Assembly (NCBI RefSeq): GCF_910592395.1 | Contig: NC_088308.1 | Coordinates: forward strand, 3,906,001-3,970,000 | Origin: Lineus longissimus | Taxonomy: Eukaryota > Nemertea > Pilidiophora > Heteronemertea > Lineidae | Reading direction: 5' to 3' | Length of the DNA stretch: 64,000 bases | Shown: positions 21,891 to 39,773 of the stretch, one piece after another | How the letters are laid out: every line of letters starts with the position of its first letter | Position numbering within the stretch: the first letter of the stretch is position 1 | Made by a program: the position numbers and the translations under genes | The notes under the pieces: model-generated | The model's database searches: none | What the model was told of the DNA's origin: nothing | Seen by the model: the letters and a program-made list of their open reading frames with translations, nothing else

Positions 21891-23045
21891 ATGAGTACTG
21901 GTGTTTGCTCTCAAAATGGAGTGGTGACCCAACCAAAAAGACCTATCAAGCATTTCAGAGACACCTATCACCAACAAAGGAGGAGTAAATGCACTTTCTT
22001 GAATAGTTTTGCATACGAGGAATACGATAGAAAGTTTGATAACAGGAATATATTCAAAGCGGTTAACGTTGGCTATGATAAATCACGGTCAACAAAAACT
22101 GTGAAAAGTAAACGTGATAAGAGCAAACGAACAGATTTATTCAAGGAGTGCAATGGAGCAGACGACGGGCTGAGACTCCCTGCAATAACACGCGTCATGG
22201 AGTCCCCAGCACGAGCGGCCCAGACACTTCTGGAGATACGGACTAGGAAACCGAAAGATGTTTATTTAGGGAGGCTGAATGCGGAAAAAACACAGCTTCG
22301 ATTGATACAGGAGGACGGGTATGTTTACCACTGCCAGCGAGGAAAGATCTCGCAATCCTTTCCCCCAATCTCGACAAAGGGAAAATACACTCCAAAAACG
22401 CATTCCACCATTGCGCCACAACGAGACGGATTCGTCTGCAGCGTTGACGTCATTCGGAAAAAACTGGCGGCGCATCCTCAGGACCGGTCATTCACATTAC
22501 CTAGAGCGCACACGGATTACCAGCTCAGGGCAATATCGTATAAAACAAAACCGAACAGGCGTATGGTGCATTACGAGGGTAAAAAACTCCGAAAGGTTGA
22601 CTTCAATACGCACGCCATGACGCCCGTCTCCGAGTTTCACGATGGTCGCGAAAACTCGTTTGTTTACCCGGACAGGGTTGTGAAAACGTACACCGCAGTT
22701 GACGGTGTGATACAAAATCAAATCTCTCCTCGGTCAATACTCAAGAAACAGGAGACAGAGGATTTACCGCTGAAGAAATTCAAGAGACGAGGTAAGAGAA
22801 GATCCTCCATAAACTTTGGTGAGAATATGATTCGGGAGATTGTGCCTTCCAGTTCTCGGAACTCTTTTGACAACAGTGTTTCATTTGACTATTTAGCAGA
22901 TGATAGGACGAGTCTTGGCTTCCCGAGCCTGGCCAGGTCAAGGATTGGTCTTCCTAAGGGACGTGCACGAACAGGCTCCGAGTTCCAAGCAAGTCAGGAC
23001 TTCATTCGTGTCATGAGCCAACTGGAGAGTGAAACATGCGCATGA
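21891..23045 (+). CDS. Single-exon gene, 384-residue basic protein of unknown function
   Basis: An uninterrupted frame of 385 codons from ATG at 21891 to TGA at 23045, much longer than chance frames in this window, where introns otherwise break genes up. The protein is rich in Lys, Arg and Ser, has no signal peptide or membrane segment, and reads as largely disordered. Near the C-terminus SILKK is followed by KRRGKRRSSINFGE; the pairing of an ILKK element with a basic stretch and [VI]-x-F resembles RVxF-type docking motifs for protein phosphatase 1, but that is only an inference. I do not recognise a family. A 5' untranslated exon is possible. AATAAA occurs at about 24126. Confidence 0.75.
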   Translation: MSTGVCSQNGVVTQPKRPIKHFRDTYHQQRRSKCTFLNSFAYEEYDRKFDNRNIFKAVNVGYDKSRSTKTVKSKRDKSKRTDLFKECNGADDGLRLPAITRVMESPARAAQTLLEIRTRKPKDVYLGRLNAEKTQLRLIQEDGYVYHCQRGKISQSFPPISTKGKYTPKTHSTIAPQRDGFVCSVDVIRKKLAAHPQDRSFTLPRAHTDYQLRAISYKTKPNRRMVHYEGKKLRKVDFNTHAMTPVSEFHDGRENSFVYPDRVVKTYTAVDGVIQNQISPRSILKKQETEDLPLKKFKRRGKRRSSINFGENMIREIVPSSSRNSFDNSVSFDYLADDRTSLGFPSLARSRIGLPKGRARTGSEFQASQDFIRVMSQLESETCA

Positions 23046-26000
23046 GGAGGAACAAGTTCTGCTTTTGGAAGTGCAAAACATTGAAATATATTATGCAATA
23101 TCAAGCTTGGATTGTGAAGAAGTAATGTGCATTGGGAATGTGTAGACCCACATTTCAAACTGCCAGTGTCCATCCTACGCCAGCAGGTCCATAATCTCCA
23201 CTATAGGCTGATAGTACTTCTGCTACGAGCTCCATCGGTTATCAGTCGTAGGTTCCGCGCACACTCATCTTCGAATACCAGGGTCATTTGTATGCTCCTC
23301 CCCTCACTTGGTGAGTGCCGAATGAAAGGCCCTGACGTGGACACTACGAGTACGACTTGTTCAACCTTCGGAGCGGGAGATGCAATGTGAGTAGGGGAGT
23401 AAAAAGAAAGGGACATAAATGGAGAAGGATGATAACAATGGGACATTACGCGCGAGGGGTTCATGGATTGATCGTTTTGAGGTAAAACCTCGACGAGGCG
23501 ATGATGATGTTGGTTTTGGGGCAATAGTAACAAGGAAACCCTGACCAATGTGATAAATATTTCAAGACTTTTATTGATATTTTGTTACCGTCTTTGGCGC
23601 CTCTTGCAAGTTATTCCCGGGTTTTCTTAACGTAATTATCCAAGGTTGGCTGGCTGTCTAGTTTTCATGGCTATTGATTATTTGAACACACTTTTTTCAT
23701 TGTTGGTCTTGGAAAAGCAACAATAATGTATTTTTACACCATAAATATAAATATTGTACTGTACACAATTATAAGTGGCTTTATTAATTCAGGGCCATTG
23801 TAATTATTGGCATTCTGCATGAGTCGGTTCAAGTTTTGCGTCCAACGCCCGATGAGGCAGAGGCCATGCTATTTTAGATACTCTGGAACAGGTTTAAACG
23901 TTTGTTTGTCCACAAACCAACTCCAAATTATAAATATTCATTGTGTAATAATTAATTATCATGAAAGAAAATCCTGTCCCTAGGTAAAAGTGTCCGTGAA
24001 CAAATTCGATTGCAATATGCTCTCTTGGTCATTGCCTCTACAACAAAGCACCTCAATCCATAACTGAACTGAAAATGTCATGAATGGCCTTTGTATAAAC
24101 AATGATTTGCGCTTGGCGCGTGAATGAATAAACACATGACTTGATGACACCACTGATCTCCGTACTTAGTCGTTATCGTAGGGGTTGCGAAACCGGCCTA
24201 ATTCTGATGGAATGATGTTCTTTTACAACTTGTGGCTCACTCCGTGTACCCTATACAGAATTTAAAATTTTCCAAACCATTAAACCTTTAATATTGATGT
24301 CGTCCTCATTTTTTAAATTCTGTCGTGTCAACTCAATGAAAAGCTTTTGAATGGGTCCCGCCTATCTATATCCTCAATCGATTGTGAGCGTTTTGAAAGA
24401 TGAAAGTATAGCCACCCCTAAGTTTAGTGTTTGACAGACCCATATATCATAAACGCAATTGGCCTATTTTGATGGTGAAAGCTTGAAATAAGATTACCAG
24501 AGAGGTTACCCGAGTCGATCACTGACCGGACACTGTCATGATTTTCTGCAGCCTGAGCGATAATGTAGAAACCCGGAATATAGCTTTCGGTCGTGATACC
24601 ACAAGTCCTTCGAGTCAATTGGGTTATGTGGGCTGAGCCTTTCCAACATGCAATGCAGATGCAGCGGCGAAGACGAGTACACGAGTAAAAGGAAGGGGAC
24701 GTGAATGGAAAAGTGGGCAATGACTTGCCCGGTTACGCGCGAGGGTTTTGAAAAGAATGGCGATTAAAAGATGTTCATCATTCTGTAAAGGACGATCTTG
24801 CAGATAATATATTATCACAAATAATGTTTGGGTGATCGAATTCAGTCCTGTTCCCATTCCGATAACAAGGTAACACCAATTAAATCCGTGTTGGGACTAC
24901 GGACATGCACCCAGAAAACAGATTATTGAAGATTAAATGTCAATCAAATTTCGATCAACAAATTTCTCACCGACTCCTCGGCCTGTTAGACTTAGGAAAT
25001 GGCTTTATCAAAGTTAGCAAACAAACCGCTGACTTTACCGATTTGTTAAAGCCTGGGACTTTCCAATAAAGAAAACAAACCACTGCCGGAGATCTTAAGT
25101 TTTGTCAACATTTGGTCAAACTATTCCTTTCATTCCCTGTCTATGCAAGTCCGTGTTTTCGCCATATGCATTCAAGGGGAAAAATCCTTTTCAGACATGT
25201 AAAAACGTCGTCGGAATGTTATCGTGTGCGAAATATTGGTGCCATTCTCCTCGAGTCCAGTTTCGACGAAATGTTGTCCGCAGCTTTTCAAAATATATAG
25301 TCATACCAGTGCATATACATAATATCATTGAGTAAATACTACTACCAAGATAGAGAATTTGGGTTTGAGTAAATATCTTCCCGGATTTGTCTTCTTTTGG
25401 CAATAATTATCAATAGAACATTTGATTCACAAGATAAGTTCATAATGAGATAGATTCACAACCTCCACATCAGGGCAATTGTGGTTTTTTAGTGTTTACT
25501 GGCAGGTAACGTCCGACAACAACATGCACACCAATAGCGAGTGCCGCGTCCCTATGCGGAGGATGGGTTTCACTGTTTATTGACGCATCACGAGGTGACG
25601 CCTAATGCCAGTCTTGTCCCAACCTTCTGGTTGTGACATTGTCCTCATAAGATCTATTTGGAATCGAAATCACAATCAAACACCAATCTCTCCATTCACA
25701 TCATGACAGCATGATTTGTCACGTGTTCTCATCACAACAAGCTCATGTTGCCCTCACATAGGTCAAAGAAGCAGTATATAGTATCATAGACCAGGGCATT
25801 TTCACTGACATCGATGATGGACAACCAACATAAATAGCTTGGCGGGAAAAAGAAGCGGCGCCCAGAGACTTTTGTCCAATCATGTTATTGCAAAAACTTC
25901 CTTGTTGCGACGGAACTTGAGAGTGTTGCTTTACCGGGTAACACAATACTATCGTTTAAATCACTAGTCCCTATTAGCAAATCATCTATAAAACAAACTA

Positions 26001-26136
26001 CATGTATAGACTTTTTTGCCCAGCCGTGCGTTCATGAAAAGATTATGACCGCAGCTCGAATATGACTGGAATGACCAAGAGAGTATAAATGGTTGGCGAT
26101 CCACTTTCTTCATAAACAACCAGGCGATATGCCATC

Positions 26137-26316
26137 CCGGTGTAATGTTTTTGAGTGTTTCTGTTTTTGAGTGTTTCCCCTCATTGTTTGGGAACGCTCA
26201 AAAATAGATTGACAAGTTTTTCTGTGTATCCCCCCTATTGAAAAGTCGTGGTCTCTCTAGCTGCCTATTGTTTGGAAACACTGACACATGGGGAACAACC
26301 ACAGATGTTACACCGG
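26137..26316. mobile_element. ccggtgtaa MITE, copy 1
   Basis: It starts ccggtgtaatgtttttgag and ends gatgttacaccgg, giving short inverted ends CCGGTGTAA/TTACACCGG. It is about 95 percent identical by eye to 26839-27019. Inside, tttttgagtgtttc is repeated twice in tandem. It is non-coding. Confidence 0.7.
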
Positions 26317-26395
26317 CACCAGTTGGTTTCAATTATACTCCGCCTCTCGATTTCGTATACGACATAGGAGTAAAAAAACCTGATCGCAGTATGGC
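26307..26395. repeat. Dispersed repeat with TATA-like core, copy 1
   Basis: The segment ggcaccagttggtttcaat, then cgcctctcgatttcgtatac and gacataggagtaaaaaaacc, matches 39374-39440 in the same order. Here the TATAAAA of the other copy reads taaaaaaa. It abuts the right end of the MITE at 26137-26316. Confidence 0.5.
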
Positions 26396-26838
26396 GATGT
26401 GCCAACTTTCAAAAGTGCAAGTGATAAAGATACTACCAATCAAACCCCTGTCCTACTTTTAGTGCATGTCTTTTTTATGCGTCTAATTTTATTCATGACC
26501 AAATTCAATATGGCTTTTAAAAGATTCTAAACAGTTTCATCAGTGCATGAGAATACACACTTTATTCGATATTTCCTTTCTTGCGTTTGGTTTTTCAATA
26601 TAATTTGTGAACAGCTCACTTAATGGTACAGTCAACAAAAAGAGCCACCTATTCACATATCACCTTTTAGAGGAAATCGGGGGTAATATTTAATTCTTTT
26701 ACGGTCCAGGACGCAGCACGCAAGGCCTTCCGTGTATCGCGGCGGCAACATCCAGCAGCCCAGAAGTCCCGGAAGCCAAACAAAAGTCATCATCATGTTC
26801 CGACACTGTTGACAACACAATCAATGGCACAATCTTGT

Positions 26839-27019
26839 GCCGGTGTAATGTTTTTGAGTGTTTCTATTTTTGAGTGTTTCCCCTCATTGTTTGGGAACGC
26901 TAAAAGATAGATTGACAAGTTTTTCTGTGTTTCCCCCTATTGAAAAGTCATGGTCTCTCTAGCTGCCTATTGTTTGGAAACACTGACACATGGGGAACAA
27001 CCACAGATGTTACACCGGC
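26839..27019. mobile_element. ccggtgtaa MITE, copy 2
   Basis: A 181-bp element with ends gccggtgtaa and ttacaccggc, nearly identical to copy 1, 520 bp away in the same orientation. The high identity suggests recent activity or a local segmental copy. Confidence 0.7.
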
Positions 27020-27953
27020 TTTTTGGCATATTGGGTTGAATGAACACATCATTAACTTGTGAAGCGTCCTCGGTTGACCTTCCCGTGGTTGTGACCGTCT
27101 ACAGACGGAGGACAATCAAAAATCGTGGTCAGAGTTGGGTCCTTGTTACACATGGACGGACGAAATCCCAGTAGAGACAAGGCAACGGTATTAAAGAGAT
27201 CCTATCCCACGGACAATGTCCGAGGATGCTCACAACTCGCATACATCGTCATTGGTTTCTCTGGTCATGCACTACGTTCGTCTTCGTACAGGAGATACCG
27301 AGTGAAACTCGTTCATGTACGGCACTGTCCCCGGTTTGAGTGTACTTCAAGGACGTCTATGCAAGACTTGCACACACCCTCTCGTCTGGCAATTGCATCG
27401 AAAGAAATTGATTGTTCGAGAGAAGAAACCTGGCGCTATATTGTTATTGAGAATTTGCTGTAGTAACATTTAATCCCAGGCGTGGGTTATGGCGTCAAAG
27501 ACCCCCACAGCTATCAAAACCAAAGGACAAACAACAACGGGCGACAATCTTGAGACTTTTTTTTCGTCGCTTCTTTTCTGCTTAAATCTTTGACGCATGA
27601 TTACGTGTACGATATACATATTTTTTTGCGGCAGAGATAATATTGGAATAAATTGAATCAATTTATGGTTCGTGGTTGACAATCGGGGACTTCTATCTTG
27701 TTTCTCTTTGATCTGCTTGCTGGTGCCGAATGGTTCGACCAGTGCACACTGTCTCAACTAGGGTTGTGACCATATCAGCCATCATATTCCCGTCATTCGG
27801 GAATGTGACGGCTCCTGGCTCAGTTCACATCATTTTTCAAAACTGGGGCATGCTTGAAGACAAAGAAATAACTCGAATTTGCACGGAAAGGGCGTCAATA
27901 CCAGATTGTGCCTGGCCTACAACAGAGGGAGACAATAGGTCACTGCTTGGAAT

Positions 27954-28169
27954 GTGGTTCCAGCACGGATTGAGGGCGCCAGATACATTGGAGTCAGTTC
28001 AAAAGACCCATTCTGCCTTAGCTGTGGAGCCTGTCATATCATTGCCAAACCAAGCACACAATATATGGACAGTGAGGACATTGTCACAATCAGGGACATG
28101 GAGAAGAGAATGCACTGGAGGCAAGTTCACACCAAATGTGGGGTGATAGGTGTGGCCACCGATCTTTAG
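27954..28169 (+). other. Possible unidentified exon or ORF
   Basis: The frame from 27954 to the TAG at 28169 gives about 70 residues with a protein-like composition, including DPFCLSCGACHIIAKP, and is preceded by a possible acceptor (gacaatag) near 27942. ATTAAA occurs at about 28343. No partner exons or family were recognised. An overlapping frame (27730-28146) is also open, so neither can be trusted without transcripts. Confidence 0.15.
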
Positions 28170-31100
28170 TACAGTGTCAAAACTTTGTTTTGGAGAGGCC
28201 CTTGCTCAGAGTGAAGCTCCAGTCATGGAGAAAGTTCCAACAGCACTGTACATCAAGAATTCATTGGATTGGGAATAGCAACCGACTCTCGGAGGAGACA
28301 AGATGTCCACTTTCGTATCATATCCATCATGTTAGGCTGAACATTAAAAGATAAACTCTAAGAACATACCAATAGTATTTGTGAACTTTGTATCATAGAG
28401 TTATTTATTATTGGTATCTTATATACATTATCACCACAAAACACATCGACTGTCATTCTGACCCATAAACTACTTGTTCTAAGAAGCTATTAGCTATTCC
28501 AACATGGCTCAACTTTAATAGTGAGATGTGGTAGGTAAAGCTTTAATCTTTAAGCATTGGCTAAAACCCGCCATACAATTCAGTCTCTGCTGTTGATCTA
28601 ATGTCATCATCTTCGGTTATTTGTGAATGTAGTGAATTTGTTAGAGCAGTCGATGTCATCAATCTAATCCGGGTCATATGCAGCGGGGTAGGACTTGGAG
28701 CTATAGAGAGATCTAAAACATGTTGGTCTTGTCTGAGGTCACCTGAAATGGAACATGTTTAGAGTTAGAGTTAGACAAACAGATTGCTCTTGACTCTGGG
28801 TGCTTGAACTTAACTTACCCTACATCTCCATTGAGTGTTTCCAAACAGCAGGATTGAGGGCGTTATCTCAAAAAAATATGCAGCAGAAGTGATTACGGAG
28901 TTCAGTTTACCCAGCTTTCAACAGACTTGGCCACGAATCTACAACAAGGTTTGAATACACTTCTCAGGCAGTTTGCCTCAAGTCTGTACACCTACAACCA
29001 CTACTCCGAACGAGGTTATTTCAGTGCAGAGAATATAATCTGAAGCAGTTTTCTGGTTATACATGTAGAGGCGTTCGAGCATGGTGAAACACGTGAGAGC
29101 AGTATACAAGCAGGGGTTGAAATGCGTAGTGCCCCCCCCCCCCCCCAGTCATCTTCTAGCACTGGCCATCCTGATTTCTGCTTTGATAATTTCAAAAGAA
29201 AATTGAAGGGGATGTCCACCACCACTATGTATCCTTTGCCTACTCTATCGAAAAGAGTAGTCAAAGGTGTTGTTTCCTGGGAAGGGTTTTGGAAGCTGGG
29301 CATTGTTCACAAAGGTTGGAGAAATAGCAGAAGTCTGAAGGACAATTCACATCAATCAACTTTATTCATAATGTAGTATGGTCAATTGTACACATGCCTA
29401 TAGACAAAACTACTCAAGGAATGTGAAATACAGATCAGAGATTGCTTCTTGAGAAAATAATTTCAGACAGGCTCGGCAAGAAAATAATCCAACGTTTTTT
29501 TTACATGTTCTATACAGCATTTGAATTGAGTAGAGATGCTACATCTAAAGTGCTACTGCTATCAGCTAACGGACATAAGTTTATAGCAGGCAATAATTAT
29601 CATGTCAGGTGGGGATTAAAAGGAAAACCGCCTGGTTTTCACAGGCATTTAGATTAGTTTCTTTGCAAGTACATGGACAAATTTGTAGACTTGGCAATTG
29701 TACATGTAACCACAAAGCCTCTGAAAGCGGTAAAACCTGTGGCAGTAGACATTTGTAGTGGAACTGGGTCTTAAATCGGTCAAAAAGCACTGTCTGAAAA
29801 TTATAAGGTAATATTCAGGTGAAAGATGTTAACAATGGATATCAGAATGGATAGATGAGTATGTACAAGGACAGGCTGATGTCAAACTTAATACTATGCA
29901 TGGAAATGATCAAGATTTATGAAGAGGCAAAGTAGTATTGAGAATAATCTGCAGTGACAATTTCCAAAGGCAGTTTCTTTGGTAATGACTAGGCTTCATC
30001 ATTTTGAGTAGAATACTTTCAAACCGATTCAAGTTGAACTTGAAATGAAGAATGGTTACTGATGTACGTGTATCCCTATTTGTTTTTAAAAAACAAGATT
30101 GAGAATTTAGGACACTAAGCTGGTCATCTACTGACATTAATGTGACATCTATTACTACAATACAACCAGATTGCATTACTACATGTATATCATTATCACA
30201 GGCTAACTATAGTTGCTATTGTTGTGACCAAGAATGGCCTGCCAACACCACCACCAGTAGAGGCCAACAAACTTGCAATTTTTCATTCCATCCCATCCCT
30301 CTTCACCAGCATTGCCTGACAATATCTCATGCTGTCCGTCATTCAAATGGATCTCAACAACTCTTTCTAATGGTTTCTTATTATTTACAAATATCACATC
30401 GACACCATTATCCTCATCAATATGATAATAATGATCTTGGATGGTATGGGGTGTTAATAAACTTAATGCACTCACTATCTGTACCAGTACTAGCCTAGCC
30501 TAGGAAACAGTCATCTCCATTCTCTGAAGTTAACAATCGCAAAAGCAGAAATAAAGGAAGTGGAATAAAATTAACAAAGCACAAGCAAACAAATTTCCAA
30601 CAGAATTTGAATAAAGTTGGTGTTATTTTAACTCTTTCATGACTTAGCATGCTTTGAGAAGCACAGAGACACCTTACCAAACTTTCAGCATTAGAGATAC
30701 AACAGGCTTACATGTACGTACCATACTCGTTCAAGCGACCTCCCGACTATACTGTTGACCCCTAAATATTTGCTGCCTTTTCATTTTACAGCTTTTGTGA
30801 CCCACATTTGTTGGCCACATCAGCCTCTTCAAGGGCACAAATTGACATCCAAAACAGACATCACAATGACATCACTGCACACATCCAATGTTTGTACAAT
30901 GTTCAAGAAGGGTAGCGTCCGTAATGATAAAAGGAGCTAGAAGTGTTTGGCCAGCTGCTGATGACATCGTATGAAACGAATCAAAAATGTTTCTCAAAAC
31001 ATGCTCAGCCGTAAATTATTCAAAAGTTGAATTCATGTACCATAAAGAACTCTACAATCCTGTCAAAATGTTAACAATCCAATTTGAATCAAGATATGTC

Positions 31101-31760
31101 ATGTTACCAACTTTTACACAAATGTTTGGCCAGCAACAGAAACAAATCTGATAAAAGGATTTTATTTCAAATAACATGTTGTGAGATTAGTTCAACTTTA
31201 ATACATGTAGCTAACTTAGGGTTAAATTGGAAATAATGACATGTGCAGTTATAGCACAAAACCATGACCAGGATAAGACGTAATATAGCAAAAATATTTA
31301 GAGATAATAACCACTCATTATACAGCTCGTCTGTAGCACAATCAGTTAAATATAATATCATCATGCATTATTTTGTGACATTTATATACCAGCATCAGTC
31401 TGTTTATTAATGGAAAATATTTACGCTTCAGTTGTACACAACTCAGGCCAGGCAACTATTCGAAAAGACATTCAATAGCAGAGGTACACTCATAACAAAT
31501 GATAAAATTTTCTCGACAGCTTTTTATATGAACCTTGGTCTGTATTTTCATGAAAACCACCCACAAAATAAAATTTCAAGAATTTATTAGAAATTTCACC
31601 CTTAAGAAAACCATGTTGATATATTATCAGCTTCCCACCGTTACTACTTTTTTGTAAACAAGTTACTGCAAGTTATAATATTAACCACACGTCTCACTTT
31701 ACTTCACACTTTATGGTACCTGAACCAAATTAAACTAGATCTAGCAATGGCATTTTGACA

Positions 31761-37325
<5,565 letters not shown>

Positions 37326-37512
37326 GACTTCTGCCGATGCTACGGAATTCGTAGATTATAACTGATCGGTTGTTTATATAATTTTGTATTTGAATTTAGG
37401 AGAAATCGGAGAAAATAAAGGGAAAGTTGCATCGCCTTCCTACGTCAGCTAACGCAAAAGTGACCTTGGAGGTGTGTTCCAATCAACCAATCAGATTACG
37501 CGATTTATTGCA

Positions 37513-37581
37513 CCACGCGATTTATTTTCACACCAGGCGGCGCCATTTCGTTTCCCATATTTGGCACAAGCGTCATAATTT
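37513..37581. repeat. Repeat shared with 38598-38660
   Basis: The core tttattttcacaccaggcgg, then cgccattt and cccatatttggca, matches 38598-38660 (tttattttcacaccaggtga and on) in the same orientation about 1.1 kb away. The function is unknown; it is probably an old dispersed or duplicated element. Confidence 0.5.
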
Positions 37582-39373
37582 ATTCATACGAATGAGAGGT
37601 TATGGGAATCCCAGTCTCAGGTCTCACTAGCCGGTGAGGAGGCCAGGCATACCTGCCTCCAAAAATGACGTGACGTCATTTCATGCATACCCTGTTCCAG
37701 CGGCTGTAACTTGGCAGTACCTTACTCTCACATAAACCTATACATTTCTGAATAGCTTGTCTCTTTCAGAATACATCTGGCCAAGTTTCAACGTCGTCTA
37801 GAAATACAGTCATGATTCATGCATAGATTGATGCACCACAATGTATGAGACACCCTGTATGTTAATTCAAATTTGAAAATCACCTGTATGCCTTTTCATA
37901 CACATCTATGATCTACTCATCACCTTGAGAAAGCCAACTGACGACTATTTCAATCTTTTATATAAAAATAGACTGTCGTTGCGGCTTTTGTTTGAGTTTT
38001 TTTGCCCTCGAAATTTTACCTTGAGAACATGTGTAATCTCACAGGAACCAGTCAGTGTCAACATCCTCTTGAGCTATAAATAGCATGCGGGGCCTGCTCA
38101 CCGCGTAAGTGCACAGAGGAAGCTGGTATTTTCCTCAAATAATCATCAGAGCTACCCCTTCACAGAAAACATTGGACATTTACATTTGAACAAGTAGCAA
38201 TTGGGATATAGTAGGCCCATCTGTATCCATGGTAATCACTCGAGATTGAAGAACTAGTTTTTTTGCACGCGATTAAGATGTATGGTTGGCGCAAAGAAAT
38301 GAAATGAAATTATCAAGGGAACTGCCTTACGGATGCTCCAGCATCTAGTAGATACGGTTCATCACTAAGATAAATGAGATTTATTCAAAATATACATGTA
38401 CTATGACAGTTGGTGGTAAGAAATAGAGAAAAAGTATTTTTAAAAACATAATACTGTTTACCATACTTGCTGATCATTGGTCCCCCAATTCTGTGGTACG
38501 GCCTCGTTTTGGGATTTGTCGTAAATACGTCACTGGGGCTGAAGTCTATTAATGGATGGGGATGACCGTGGAGCGGATAGAGGCTAATTCGTATTTCCCA
38601 CGAGTAATTTATTTTCACACCAGGTGACGCCATTTTTTCCCCATATTTGGCATAATTTATGCCACAGCGTAATTTCATGTAGAATGTACGTAGATCGACA
38701 TACCTGTGCTTGTTGTCAAACACTCTAAGCGCTTTCATGCTGAATGGTGATTTTATTCGCATTTTATATGCGGTATGCAAACGAGCGCGCCGCAATTGTG
38801 ACAAGGTCGCGCAGGTGGCAATTAAGTGATTTGCCGAAATAGTTCCAAGTAATCGTATATTTCGATAGTTGTACAGATTTTTCTCAACATATCGTATTTA
38901 TAAACCTCAGTGATATAAAAGATTATCTTTGCAGTTGCTTCAACCTTTGAATGGCCTTTTTTTAAAGTATTTAAAAATCGACGTCACCAGGGTCAGAGTC
39001 AGTCAATCAATCAATCAATCGTTTTGGAAGACTCCGGCAGGGTCAAAAGAAATAGTTCTTTGCGCCGATGATGTCGGCAATATGGCGGATTTCCACCCTA
39101 CCCGTGAGATTTTATATCTGTAGACTTGCCACAGCAAATATTTTTTCAATACCTCTCCAAATATGTACTTGAGAGTTAAAAACATGCACTCGTCTAATTG
39201 ATAGGCCTCGACCCTCCAACCGGCTATGAATATTCATTAGTGGTCTTGTCTCAGCACATTGAGGTTGCACTGAGGTGCCATTACCACCTTCAGATAGCCA
39301 AATGCATCTAGTTTCTTTATTTGATGTGAAAACATGTGGTCATCTCGACTATTTTTTCGCTATATGGCATCTA

Positions 39374-39440
39374 GGCACCAGTGGTTTTCAATATCCATCA
39401 CCTCTCGATATGACGTAGGAGTATAAAAAGCCTGAAGCTT
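39374..39440. repeat. Dispersed repeat with TATA-like core, copy 2
   Basis: Segments ggcaccagtggttttcaat, cacctctcgatatgacgtag and gagtataaaaagcctg match 26307-26395. This copy has a clear TATAAAA and a nearby TGACGTA. It could be a transposon end or a promoter fragment. Confidence 0.5.
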
Positions 39441-39742
39441 AGGATATCCTTTGACTAATTCTGATCGGAAAAGTCACGGTCCGACACTAATACTTTTTTG
39501 CCCCAATGTATCCTCGAAAATACCAGCTGCCGCTTCCAACAACCATCTTCGGAAGTACTCGAACGCCCGGAATCAGTGTGTGCTGCAGTTTGAAAAGTTT
39601 GGGTGCGGGGTATGACAATGATAATAATAAAAATTTAGACATACTATAATAAATCGCTTGCACCACACCTGGTCGGGATTGTTCGGGTAAGTCCGGGATC
39701 CTTAGGTCTCATTAGGGAGTTTTTCCCGAATGTACGCGATGA

Positions 39743-39773
39743 TGACGTCACAATCCATGACGTCATGACGTCA
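39743..39773. promoter_or_regulatory. Three CRE palindromes
   Basis: Three perfect TGACGTCA sites lie at 39743-39750, 39758-39765 and 39766-39773, the last two abutting. TGACGTCA is the binding site of CREB/ATF factors. They are about 570 bp upstream of the start of the CBM20-like gene. Whether they are bound, and which gene they serve, cannot be seen. Confidence 0.5.

Larger units (their letters stand above)
23046..31760. other. 8.7-kb stretch with no supported gene
   Basis: Frames here are short and show no recognisable domain. The stretch holds two close copies of a 180-bp MITE (26137-26316 and 26839-27019), a promoter-like repeat shared with 39374-39440, a diverged repeat shared between about 23395-23460 and 24680-24750 (ttacgcgcgaggg core), a poly-C run near 29131-29146, and one possible unidentified exon (27954-28169). 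Its right end should include the 3' UTR of glutamate dehydrogenase. Confidence 0.4.

Noticed and set aside
22321-22620. 99-codon frame inside the 384-residue gene
   Set aside because: It is a shadow frame of the longer, complete frame on the same strand.
27125-27463. 112-codon open frame on the + strand
   Set aside because: No domain, no splice or poly(A) context, and similar-length frames are common by chance in this gene-poor stretch.
38385-38804. 139-codon open frame on the - strand
   Set aside because: It covers a repeat shared with 37513-37581, has no recognisable domain, and no partner exons or conserved features; probably chance.
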